Shown here: positions 12,601 to 23,300 of the stretch, piece by piece
Position numbering within the stretch: the stretch's first letter is position 1
Layout of the letters: each line of letters begins with the position of its first letter
Assembly (NCBI GenBank): GCA_033085395.1
Contig: MU853207.1
Span: 1 to 57,883, forward strand
Direction: 5' to 3'
DNA: 57,883 bases
Source: Xanthoparmelia taractica
Lineage: Eukaryota; Ascomycota; Lecanoromycetes; Lecanorales; Parmeliaceae
Made by a program: the position numbers and the translations under genes
The notes under the pieces: generated by a model
Told to the model about the DNA's origin: nothing
The model's database searches: none
What the model saw: the letters and a program-made list of their open reading frames with translations, nothing else

Positions 12601-13315
12601 CCTCCCTCCGACTCGTCCTCCTTTTTTTCTCTTCCCCCCCCATGCTAAAATCTTGAACTAGACTCTTCGTTTGACCACATCCCACCGCATCCCTCCAAAT
12701 CTCTCCTTAGCAGTAAGTCAAGTCATTCAAACCCCTCAATAATAATAATCCTCCCTCATCAATCAAACCCCGAAATCGTGATGACCGTGCAGCCGCGGGC
12801 CTAAATTTGTGCTTTCGCATCAATGCAGCTGGAATGGACAAGGATCGTCTCCAACTGGCAACCCCTTCGTTGGCGTCTCTCCCAAAAAACTAACCTTGTT
12901 CCAAAACCCTTCAAACAACAGAAAAAAGAAGCTGCATGCCTGCATTCCTTAATGGCTTGTCCCCTTGATCACCCTATCGTGGGGTCGGCGGATTTTCCTC
13001 ATGCCTTGTCCCAGTCCAGGTCTGACGCTCCGTATTTGTCTCATATTCAGCGATAAATAATATACGGGCTGGCTGTGGCTGTCTCGTTGTCTTCTCTTCC
13101 TCTCTCTGCCTCCATCTCTACTTGTTACCTGTGTCCTTCCTTGATGTATGTTTCTTTGAAAAAAAAATAATGATCATGGGTGCCGTGTTTGAGAGACCAT
13201 ATCGATAGCAGAAGGTACTAGATCATACGTGTACCATTACAGATACATCTCCATAAACACACCTCCCTTCCCACCAGAACCATTCATTCACCCCGCTGCA
13301 ACACTTTCGGGCACC
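9611..13315. other. 3.7-kb gene-poor region
   Basis: No convincing gene. The longest open frame (11188-11784, minus) has no domain, biased composition or homology that I recognise. The last ~1 kb (12.2-13.3 kb) is CT-rich with short runs of A, typical of a fungal promoter or leader, and precedes the + gene starting at 13316. It could hold a long 5' UTR, a noncoding RNA or an unrecognised spliced gene. Confidence 0.4.
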
Positions 13316-14575
13316 ATGGCTTCTATCTTCCCTACGTCTTCTACAGAGTATAGTGTCATGCTCCAAGAAATGTCCAACCACTTGTCAGGATCTCAATTTC
13401 TCCACCGCCTTTCAACACACTCGAGCAACACGTCAGGCAGTAGCAAAAGGGTACCACCAAGGGTCACTAAGCAGAACAGTGCGGGAAACAGTCCGCACAA
13501 TGTCCAGCGTCGAAGGACAACTGCAAACACAGCAAGGACATACCCTCGTCTCTCGCAAAGTAGTCCATATCAGACACAGGAGCAAAGGTTAAGGAATTAC
13601 TACAACTCTCGACCAGCATTACCAATGGAGAGGCCGATGAGTTGGCACCCTGGATCGGACATGATCAGTACGTCAGCCACGCAGGTCCCTACCAGTGAGC
13701 CAGCTCTTGGGAATACCATAGCAGGACTTCAGAACCTGGCAGTCTCCGGGCAACCAGCTTCCTCCGTGCAGCAGTCTATCGAACATGCTTTCACTATGGG
13801 CTACGGCCTCCCCGTGAGCACGCCTCTAACAATGTCCGAGCAGTCACCTACAGGAGCTGAGGGTTATGAGCCGGCGCACGCGTCTGTTTACGGACAACAG
13901 TCGTTGTGCAACTCGGAGCCGATATACAACCCTTACTCGTACAACACGCTTCAACAGCTCCAGCATTCCTACATGCCCCAGCCATCAACCCAAAATATGT
14001 ATCCTTCCGGCAACTATCAACTGCCACAATGGCCTGAAAATCAACCCTGTTTTGCCACCAATTTTCAAGATCAGCAAACCTCGGCAGAGCTATGCCATTG
14101 GCCTTCGAACCCTGGACCGAAGCTCAATGCCAAAGCCGCGCCTCAGATGTCGAAGAGAGCGACCAAAGTGCTATCGGGCATCGGTCTCTATGACGACCCG
14201 GTACCCGACTTCATATCCGGCACTAGCGGCGACCCGAATCGAGATTCACTGGGCAAGGGGCTCAAGCTAGAAGAGACATGGCAGCCACCGAAGGATGAGG
14301 AGGAGGAGAATGATGAGGAGGATGAAGAGGGAAGCTACTCGACGGACGAAGCAGAAGAGATGGAAGAGGAACCTCCAATCATAGCCACTGCAACACAAGA
14401 CACGCAGACGGCTTTCTATCCACCGTATGGGGATCTGTCGCAGCAGTCGTTCTTCTTCGCCAATGACGACGATCCGTACACGGGGGACGATGGGCAATAC
14501 CCCAACTACCTCGCCTTCGGCCAAGCCCAGCCGAAGCCCCAGGATGCGGCGACGGGCAACTTTCTCTGGTGCTGA
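13316..14575 (+). CDS. Disordered acidic protein of unknown function
   Basis: A 419-residue intronless protein starting at ATG 13316, chosen because it sits in an ACCATGG context and no upstream in-frame ATG exists. Residues 1-280 are low complexity, rich in Ser, Thr, Gln, Tyr and Pro. Near residue 280 comes a more ordered basic segment containing SKRATKVLSGIGLYDDP and then GKGLKLEETWQPP. A strongly acidic stretch (Glu/Asp) follows, then a C-terminus with several aromatic residues. I do not recognise a named family; the KVLSGIGLYD and GKGLKLEETW motifs look like those of a Pezizomycotina-wide uncharacterised family. A nuclear or regulatory role would fit the acidic, Q-rich composition but is only a guess. 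The long upstream region is consistent with complex regulation. Confidence 0.75.
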   Translation: MASIFPTSSTEYSVMLQEMSNHLSGSQFLHRLSTHSSNTSGSSKRVPPRVTKQNSAGNSPHNVQRRRTTANTARTYPRLSQSSPYQTQEQRLRNYYNSRPALPMERPMSWHPGSDMISTSATQVPTSEPALGNTIAGLQNLAVSGQPASSVQQSIEHAFTMGYGLPVSTPLTMSEQSPTGAEGYEPAHASVYGQQSLCNSEPIYNPYSYNTLQQLQHSYMPQPSTQNMYPSGNYQLPQWPENQPCFATNFQDQQTSAELCHWPSNPGPKLNAKAAPQMSKRATKVLSGIGLYDDPVPDFISGTSGDPNRDSLGKGLKLEETWQPPKDEEEENDEEDEEGSYSTDEAEEMEEEPPIIATATQDTQTAFYPPYGDLSQQSFFFANDDDPYTGDDGQYPNYLAFGQAQPKPQDAATGNFLWC

Positions 14576-15819
14576 TGAATGGGAGGGAAGTCAGTAGAAG
14601 GCTGGACCTAGCTAGACTTGGCGATCCGGTATCAGCCACAGTTATGATGAAGCAGAGCTAGACACGTGAGAGGAAATAGACACGCCTCCTTTTTTACATG
14701 GGCCCAATGTGGCATTACGAGTTGGGCTTTGTGTACATAGTTGCGATGATACCCCCATGGACTGTCCGTTTAGGACAGATGATGGAACATGCAAACCACC
14801 CTATTTCAGACAGATTTTGTTTCATGATATGCTTGCGATCACCCGAAATCTCCACATTGAGACGTTGGTACTGCTTTTGCTTTTGCTGTTACCGCTGTTA
14901 CCGTATTGAGCTGTTGCATGAACTTTCACGCCGCCTTGTTACCGGGTTTCGGTCCATACGAGAGCCTCTTACATCATCGGCTAGTATGAATCCGGAACTT
15001 ATCCTTGGTTGTGTGGGCCCATTCCGGTTAGAAGGAAATGCCTTTTCGAGAAGGCAATTACTTCGTATCAAATTCTCACACTTTGACCGCTCATTACTCA
15101 AATGCTGGACTAATCTCTCTCTCACTCTCTCTCCCGTAAGTAATTATTACTTTTTAAAGACAGCTTTGCGAGGTAAATCTATCTGTTCTCGACATCCCGG
15201 TATGGTAGCATTCCGAGGGTGTAAGCAAGGAAGCAAGGAAGCCACCGATCCCTTTGGCACGGTATCACCGTATATCTAAGGGAATCTACGTTTTAGGCCG
15301 GCTTACCCGGTTTGACATGTTGCGGAAGATTTCTTTCCTATACCTAGGTAAGGATAGTTGTTCAGACATCTGAAAAAGGAGTCGACTACTTCGTACTTCC
15401 CTTAGCTGGTGCATCCCTGACGCTCTGACATCCCCACATAAAACAAAGCCTGCAACTTTTCCTTCGAGAACACCATGTCTTCTTTTGGTCTTGGGCCTGG
15501 GCTTGATTATGTGTCAAAATCTTACTATCGGCGAAGAACGGTGTCGGTCCCTGTAGGACCGAGATGTCCAGTCTACTTTTGCTGCTACTTCTCTCCTACT
15601 CCGAAATGCCTTTCCAATCTGCTCATGTGTGTCTACCGTGCATTTTGATCATATTGCCGTTACGAGAGTCTTGGATAAAATGACGTGGAGAGCTTTTGCT
15701 GAAAGCTTACCACCAGATCACAAATGCAATCTTAATGCCTGGCGTTCAGTCAACAATTTCCTGTTAATCCTCCGGGCCAGAGAATTTCGCTAAGCGGCCC
15801 TGCCGTTGCGTGAATAGCA
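14576..15819. other. Intergenic, no gene seen
   Basis: 3' flank of the acidic protein gene and promoter of las1. The open frame at 14698-15279 lacks recognisable features and probably lies in UTR or spacer. Short CT repeats occur near 15112-15133. Confidence 0.45.
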
Positions 15820-16591
15820 ATGACAGAGCGGTTTCAGATCATTTGGACACCATGGCGGAATCACGCCGAGCTATTGCACGTCCGAGAATGCTTCTTCTCT
15901 GCATCAGCAACCGGTGAACCACCGGATTCCACATCGAGGAGGAAAGCCTGCGATCAGGTAGGCTCTCGCTTTCCCATACATACATACATCATCGATCATG
16001 GTCAAACTGATAGACACTCTCTCTTGCCAGGTCTCAGCCTGGAAACCACGAGGCAACCTCCCTCACGCCGTTGAATCAACTTGGCTCCTCACCGAAGCCA
16101 TCCTGATCGACCAAAACCCCGTTGAGCAGACGACGCCCGTCTTCGCCGTCAAAGCCGCTTACATCACAGCGATATCTCGGTGGGTTCCTTTCTACATGCC
16201 CCATTCCCCAATTGTCACTGACTTGAGCAGTTTCGTAACCGGCCTCCTCGACTCGCACCAGGAATCCAAATACAAAGTCTCCATGTACGCCCAAGCGCAG
16301 AAACTCGGCCTGCCGGCCTTATTCGTCGACATCAGGCACGAGGCCGCGCACGGCGAGATGCCGAATTTGATCAATTTGAGGGCTGCGGCGGAGAGGGCGC
16401 TCCGGTGGCTGTGGGATGATTACTGGGTTGGTCTTGTTGAGCGAGAAGTTGCGAGCGTGGAGGGGGGTGTGGTGGGTTTGAGGACAGGGGATGAGGGGGA
16501 GGTGGGGGGGGACGAGGAGGAGGAGGAAGAGCCTGGAGGGTGGCAGCGGTGGCGGGGGAGGTGGACGCCGAAGCCTATTGGTCTGATATGA
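15820..16591 (+). CDS. las1: Las1-like pre-rRNA endoribonuclease (short form)
   Basis: HEPN-fold ribonuclease that cuts ITS2 of pre-rRNA with the Grc3 kinase during 60S maturation in the nucleolus. Exons 15820-15957, 16031-16179 and 16231-16591 give 215 aa. Splicing rebuilds WTPWRNHAELLHVRECFF, VSAWKPRGNLPHAVESTWLL and FVTGLLDSHQESKYKVSMYA. The catalytic HEPN motif is RHEAAH (Arg-x3-4-His type), followed by RAAERALRWLWDDYW. An acidic run (DEEEEEEP) and a terminal GGWQRW...WTPKPIG segment follow. Known fungal Las1 proteins are roughly twice as long, so the linker between the HEPN domain and the conserved end appears much shortened. Its tail faces the alb1 tail 365 bp away. Confidence 0.85.
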
Positions 16592-16956
16592 TTACAGAAT
16601 TCAAGTGTGGCATATTTCCTGCCAGCCAGCCAACGTATCTATTCGGCTGCCTACGAATGCGATTACCCATCAAGGTCACGCACTGAAAAATGGTAGCTCC
16701 ATCCTGATAGACGACACTACGCCCAACCATCTCCTGCCGACGTGAAATGTTGCACGATGCAATCCTGAGCCCTCACGGATTCCCATCAACAGCAAATCCA
16801 TCCGTCCTTTCCTCTTAGCTCTCTCTCGGGGTATCAAACGTTTTCGCCCGCCTGCCAATAAGTCACAAGTCGTAGCCCTCGATACCTGCCTGCCAGTCAT
16901 ATATACATACACAGGCACACAAAACTCCCATTATCCATTACCCATCACCAAGAAGC

Positions 16957-17937
16957 TCACAAAATCTCCTCCTCCGCCTCCGCCTCCGCCTCCACAGTCT
17001 TCGGGATATCAACAACGCCAGGCACAGCATCCCTTACAGCCTCCTTATTCTCCTTGCCGCCCTCGATATCCTCGTCAACGTCCATATCTTCATCCTCATC
17101 TTCCCACCCGGCTTCCCGCTTTTTCTTGGTCTTGGTCTTTTTCCTCTTTCCCGCACCAGCACCAATCTTCTCGTTCAGCTCATCCCAATCAGCCTATAGG
17201 TACACACGTAGACGTAGCAGTCAGCCTCTCCTCTACCCCACAAGACCATCTCCTTCGTTTTCTCCCTCATTTCCCTTCCTTTCCCTCCCCACACTTATTA
17301 ACCCCCCTCACAACGGCCCCTTTCTCAGACAGACAGACAGACAGACAGATAAGAAGAGAATAGAAAACCACTCACACCCCTCCCGACACCCTTCTTCCCC
17401 AACCCCTTCTTCCTCTCCATCTTATCCCCCACGCTCTCCGCCCTCTCCTTTCCCCTCTCGAGCCTGATCCTCTGTTTCCGTTTCAGCACTTTTGCTTTGG
17501 CTCTCGCTTTCTCAATCCCATCCCCATCCTCTTCCCCAATCCCATCCTCTGCAGTCCCTCGCAGTCCCGCCGCTCTCGATCTAGCTCTGACTTTCTTAAC
17601 GCCGGCGCCGGGGTGGGCCGAGAGTACGGTTCTGCTGCGCTTGGAGGAGGAAGGGTGGGATGGAGTGGGTTGAGGAAGCGATTTGGCGAGGTTGATGTTG
17701 TGGGAGAGTGAAGGGGAGGACGCGCGGCGGCGGGAGAGGCGGGAGTGGGGGGATGGTGCTGTGGGGGAGAAAGGGGGTTAGTGGGTTGGTGGAGAAAGAA
17801 AAGGTAGGGGGAAGGAAGGGGAAGGGAGGGTAGTGCGGGTGCTGATGTCTGAGGAGGGGGAAGGTGTGGTGTAGGAAGGGTTTAAGAAGGTGTGAGATAC
17901 CTTTGTTGGAGTTTTTGAGGCGGGGTGTTTTGGCCAT
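16957..17937 (-). CDS. alb1: Alb1-like 60S ribosome biogenesis protein
   Basis: Small basic nucleolar/shuttling protein that binds Arx1 on pre-60S particles. Exons 17937-17901, 17758-17376 and 17193-16957 give 218 aa. The N-terminus MAKTPRLKNSNK leads into HSRLSRRRASSPSLSHNINL, the Alb1 signature. Then comes a Lys/Arg-rich region (KVLKRKQRIRLERGKERAES) and, after the second intron, ADWDELNEKIG, a Lys-rich patch and an acidic tail ending EAEAEAEEEIL. The second intron (17194-17375, 182 bp) is unusually long for this window because of a CAGA microsatellite at about 17330-17349. The assignment rests on overall architecture and signature motifs, since the family is poorly conserved. Confidence 0.8.
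17330..17350. repeat. CAGA tetranucleotide microsatellite in alb1 intron 2
   Basis: Five tandem CAGA units lie inside the 182-bp alb1 intron, which explains that intron's length. Confidence 0.9.
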
Positions 17938-18324
17938 GGTCGTGGATGTGCGATGTGGGACGTGGGATGTAGTGGAGATTGAGGTTGAGGTTGAGGTTGA
18001 GGTTTGAGGTTAGAGTCGGAGGTGATTCAACGGCACGTGCTCTCTCATGTAAATGAGGATATTGAATATAATCTCCAAGGCAATAAAATCTTAGACATTT
18101 GTTTAATATTAGAGAATGATATTAAGAGGCGGATGCAGGCACTGGCGGCGGAGTATGTGAGGAAGCAGGGGATCATAAAATACTCGAATCTTGCTATTTC
18201 AGCTACTACATAGGATATTAATCAACGTTATGAGGAAGCATACCAAAAGTTGGCTCAGGGCTGAAATAGTTTTATCGGTGATGTCTATATCTCTTGCTTC
18301 TATAATCTAATTACTGCTTTTCCC
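17938..18324. other. Intergenic with TTGAGG microsatellite
   Basis: Upstream of alb1 and downstream of the repeat-rich secreted protein gene. A short GAGGTT/TTGAGG hexamer array lies at about 17978-18010. The AT-richer stretch 18030-18300 holds a 69-codon open frame with no recognisable family; it could be a fragment of something older. Confidence 0.4.
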
Positions 18325-21265
18325 CTATACCAACATCCGTAGACCGGATACTATTATAGCTGCAAACCCCCATGAACGGGGTATTCGATGAGCCTTCTCC
18401 TGAGCACCCTCAAATGTCTGTAAAATAGATGTACCATCCACTGACCCAGTCGGTATCGCAAAGCGACCAGTCCCGATATCCAAGGTTCCGCTTGATTCCA
18501 AACTGACACTGCTTCCGTTGATGGTTGTCCCAGGCCCACCGGGAATGAGACTAATGCCGTTAATCACGACGGCGGACTGTTGAGCTTGGACGATCATGCC
18601 ATTCACATTAAACGCACTTGGTGGTGTCTCTTGGGCAGCAGGGGGGAGAGCGTGATGGCTGGTCCCAATGTTTAGGGTCCTGTCCCGGTCTAGACTGACA
18701 CGGTTTCCGTGGATAGAAATCCCAGGACTGCCGGGTGTGAGGGTGGTTCCGTCAACAAGGACGGCGGAAGACGCCAGTTGAACGGTTACGCCATCCAATT
18801 TAAAAGCCTTGGGTGTCGTTTCCTGAGCAGCTGGGAGTACAAGGCGGCTCGTGCCGACAACCAGTGTTCCGCCTTGTTCCAGGCTTATGCGGTTTCCATT
18901 GATTTCAGTGCCAGGCGCATCTCGCGAAAGGGTAATGCCGTCAATTACGGCGGCTGACGGCTCGGCTTGAACGGTCACGCCATCCAAATTGAATTTTGTT
19001 GGGGACGTTCTTTGAGTATCGGCAAGAGGTAAAGCTATACTGGAAGATCCGATCACAAGGGTGCCAGCTGGTGATAAAGAGATCACGGTATTCGATGCCG
19101 TGATTGCTTTGCCCCCTGGAGATAGGCTTGAGTCGGCAATATACACACCTGATGTATTTGATACCACATTGTGACCGGCTATGGTCTGGACGCTTGGAGT
19201 AAAGGGTTGATGGTTCATTGGAGGATCCTCATCTTGGGTTGTTCCTCCTAGGGCCGGAGAAGTAGACACTAAAGAGAGCATACCACCTGATAGGTTGATG
19301 GCTGGCGCTTCTGGTGAGTATGATGTTCCGCTGACGTATACACCTGAGGGGCTGATCGAGAGGATTTGACCGCCAACAGTCACTTCTTCAATGCCGGATC
19401 CCGGGACTTGTATTATGTGGGTGGAGTCTGCGTTACCACCACCCCCACTAGGTTGGGGGTCATTCTTTCCGAGAGCACCGAAGATAACCGACCCAAGATC
19501 TGGAGACCCTGATTGAGCGCTGTCACCCTCTTGTGGCCCTGATTGAGATTGATTTGGCGGGTCTGGTGCCGTAGTTGGCTTCGCAGCTGGGTCAAGTGGG
19601 ACTGCTGCCGGTTGGGCAGCATTTACTGCTGGCCCGTGAGGTGGGAGAGAGTTGCCGACGGAGGCCGCTACTGACCCCTCGGCTGAACTTGGCGGACCAG
19701 ATAGATCAGGCAGATATGTAGCCGGTGGATCATATGCCGCTGTTGGGTTTGCAGGAATTGGGGGAGGGCCTCCCACCTTTGGAGAAGAAGCCGCTGGTGA
19801 AGGCGGAAGTAAATACGACTTGGGGGCTAAGGCAAATGGCGGGTCGAAGATGGCGAAGGACTCGAAGACGTAATAGGATGCAAGGTCAGTACATACGCTC
19901 TCCCACATCGGATCAAGAGTGAACACTTCTGGAGGCGGGATGATGATTGGAAGCCAGGGAGGACCGACGGTAGTGTACACACTGCCATCTGCACTTGTTT
20001 CAAGGCCTAACCCGAATGTTGGACATTGCAAGTCTGCGATTTTCAACCGCTCTTTACGCCCTACAAACCCCCAAGGACCATTTTGAACATTAGGATCGGT
20101 ATACGTGGATCCGACTGAATAATAGGGTGGTACATAGGTTGACAGCACATCAGGTGGGAGGGTGATGATTGGATTGGTCAGCCTCGGACCAAAGGACCCA
20201 CACTCGTCTTTGATTGCTGCTGTCCCAACCACCTGGAGATAGACTGAAGGGGATGTACTAAGATCCAAATAAGCTTCCGCGACACATTATTCAGAAATCG
20301 TACATACAACGTGTGCCCGCTGAGAATAGCGACGCTTCCTGTATTGTTAAGAGATTGTACACGCTTATTGATAGCCCTTGCAGACACGACTGCTGAAGAA
20401 TTTGATGGTTGGTTTTCACACTGAGAAGCTACCTCGTCGGGAAAGTAAAAAAGCCTGACTTCTGGGATTATCAAGGTGCAATTCCCACAACAGGCGTAGT
20501 CTAGTGGTCGAAATCGGTCGAAAACTCCAGGTGGTATCTGCGTTGGGAGGGAAAATCCCTCACTAGCCTGGATAATTGTATTGCTACTCCCACAATCCGA
20601 TAAAGTGTACTGTCCTTCATTCCGATGGACTCCAGCAAAAGACTTGCATTGCGGACTGCGACCGAAGGCAGTCAGCCATTCACGGGCCTCCTTTTGTGTT
20701 ATGTGTCCTCCGGATTCCACTCTTCCCGACAAGAGATGAGCTGCTTGCGCCGTAAGATAGGAAGAGCATGGAAGAGTAGTAATTGTAGTGCCACTACCCA
20801 AGCTCACACCCACCGTTATCAAGCCCGTTTGACATATGGGGCCAAATATATCACACTGTTGAGATTGATTGTAAGGAATGATGTAAGGAAAGGGTCCTGC
20901 AGAGAAGGAGGCATTGGTGGTTAGGGATGGGATATTTGTCGTGGCCGGTGGTTGAACAACAACCTGATTATCTGCTAGCGATTTTTGAACGTCAGAAAAC
21001 GTGAGATTGAGTGCAGACAAATCACCGTCTGCGATAGGAAAAGGAAAGAGGATGACTCGGCATCTCGTTTTACGTAGATGACCTTGTCTCTTGGACTCAG
21101 AGCAACTGACCAGAAGAATTTGCCCCAGCAGAGGCCAAAGTACAGTATAATAGGATTGATGTGGCTGGAAAAACACGTCTCATCTTTGGGCGATCTCATT
21201 GAGGCATAAGACAGAGTAGATAATGGCGAGAGAAGAAAGGCCACCCAGCTGGATGAAGGTATCAT
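18325..21265 (-). CDS. Secreted/cell-surface protein with C-terminal tandem repeats
   Basis: Large extracellular protein of a fungal family of unknown function. The 3' exon (20257-18325) joins across a 50-bp intron (20258-20307) to an upstream exon, rebuilding SGHTFTSPSVYLQVVG. Upstream is a Cys-containing N-terminal region with several N-glycosylation sequons (NLTF, NASF, NQSQ). Then comes a Pro/Ala/Ser-rich linker and four tandem units of ~65 residues, each pairing an AVxxDGxTLTPGxPGxxxxG segment with a VSLxxxGTLxIGTS segment. A more divergent unit precedes them. The C-terminus ends in a hydrophobic stretch that may direct GPI or membrane attachment. The 5' end is unresolved: ATG 21265 opens a signal-peptide-like sequence (MIPSSSWVAFLLSPLSTLSY), but its frame does not join cleanly to the main exon. 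Confidence 0.72.
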
Positions 21266-23300
21266 TCGTGTTCCAGGGTAGCCTTTAAACGGGGCAGCTC
21301 TCCCCGTACTCAGCGATCATACTGAGCTGCAAAAAACGAACTCTTCAGGAGATGCTCGCTTCAAAGCTACTTCGGCCGTATGCGACAGGTTGAGAAGCTT
21401 GACAGAGGCTGGATTCATTCCATGTAGCGGTGCAGTGTTGCGAACGGCGCTGACGTACACCCAAATGTTTGGTTTCCAGGATTTAAATGGTGGGTTGCAT
21501 GTGATGGCCACAATCTCCACTCAGTACCAAGGCGGTTGGCAGCTTATGCTGCAGGACATAGGAGAGGCTCATTACCTTCCTTACACAACTTGTCTTCAAT
21601 AAGGAAAAATTTGAGAAGCTGAAACCTCTTCCCAGCTCGACCTCGTTAAACATCCCGATGACGGATTCCTTAGTACTTTGCATTGCAGACTTTGATTATA
21701 AACCATTAGGCCAGGGGTATCTGTCACCGTATTCAATCATTTGCAGGTTTCAGAAAGTGCAATACCTTAGCTACAAGATGCTTTAGGTCAAAAGTAGCAG
21801 AAAGAAAGGCAGTAGTCCAAGGGTCCACGGATATCATCTCGCTAATAATTCGGTCTGCTTCATGTATGTGGCATAGGGGCCAAGACTCCCGTTGGCGGTC
21901 TAGTCATAGTGTATAGACTTTACGAGGTCAATATTTTAAAAGACTTCGTGGCTGGAAACCTTAAGTCTAGCCCTGCCTGTCAAGCAAGGTGTTTTACTCC
22001 AGTTCTCCGATGGTCTTTGGCTTTGTGGAGTTACAAGGCTGGTAAGGATGGCAAGACTGCGATGCAGAAGCGGTCAGCAGGAGTAAAAGGGCCGTCATGG
22101 TTAACGGCATACCTAAGGTATGACGGAGTAAGCAGGAGAGGAGATGGATGTGAAGTGAGCCGGGGCTGCGGGCTGCAAAGCCAAGAAGAATGTGGTGCAG
22201 TCAGCGTAGATAGTAGTAATCATAGAGACACGGGATACATTAGGATTCGGTTGAAGTTCAGAATGGAGAACACTTACACAGGAGATTAATGTTCGATCCA
22301 TTTCGCCATTTCCGTGGGCGCCTAGTGGCTTTTAATTACCGTAACCCCGGCTTGTCTGTAAGCAGAACGTGAAACAGAATAGAAAAGTGTGGTTGGGGCG
22401 CAAACTTTCATCTTGGCTGGTTTTAGTATACGGTTGAATCCTGTATCAGCAAATTGGTAGGTCCAATCAAGTTGAAATTGCGTTCCTCATGCGGGAATTG
22501 CTTCAATGCTGGATTAGGCTTACCACCCGGGTGCAATTTATGCCAATTGTTGAGTGGAGGCTTGACAACATGAAATATCGCTCGCTACCCACAGAAAAAC
22601 AGACAAACAGAAACGCAGACCCTCCCATATCCAGTATGAGGACGATTAATAATCCTGTAATTGCACAAGCCTTGATCATCCAATGCTATTATTACTATTA
22701 CAGGCTACTTTACAGACAAAAAAGTCTCTTCTTCAAAGCTCAGCAACAAGGCATGAGACATCAATGAAAAGATAAAGCCTCTAAGGTGATGAGGAAGACC
22801 ATCAAAAATTGCGCGAATGAGGTGCCCGAAGGCAACTCAATGACTTTTGCCTCCGCGATGTGCAATGCAGGGCTCAAATCATGAGCGAAGGCCTTCTTGA
22901 TCGCCCAGCTCCTCACAAGGTAAGTATGAGGAGAGAAAGAAGAGTCCGAGATAGACGTCTTCTTTATACCCAAGAAATTCATTAGCGTCAACCTTAAATC
23001 TCACATCTACTACCCGGATTTCATACTAGGCATCGGCATTCGGGGCTTCGAGTAAGTACCCCCATCTGCCCGCTATCAACCCAATGATAATACACTCGCT
23101 TTTGTTTACATCGCTTCCGCCGTGCGACATAAAAAGTGGGTGCTAAGGCAGCAGTCAGACAAAGGAATAGAATCAGAGAGCGCGGTGCAGGCATCTTTGG
23201 GTATACCGTGTTTTTTCGAGATCCACAGACGCTACCAAGCTTTCTGGCATACTACAAGATCGGTTCAGGCTTCGTCAACCAACGGCGTGCCCCGTCAGCC
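21266..23300. other. 2-kb intergenic region, no gene seen
   Basis: Lies between the divergent repeat-rich surface-protein gene (-) and the F-box-like gene (+), so both promoters should be here. The open frames at 21390-21602 and 21909-22289 show no protein features. AT-rich microsatellite-like sequence occurs near 22680-22700. Confidence 0.45.

Noticed and set aside
14698..15279. 193-codon plus-strand frame after the acidic protein gene
   Set aside because: Cys/Arg/Phe-rich composition without recognisable motifs; overlaps another frame; most likely UTR or spacer.
18004..18213. 69-codon frame in AT-rich DNA, considered as a transposon remnant
   Set aside because: No transposase or RT motif seen; left as unexplained intergenic sequence.
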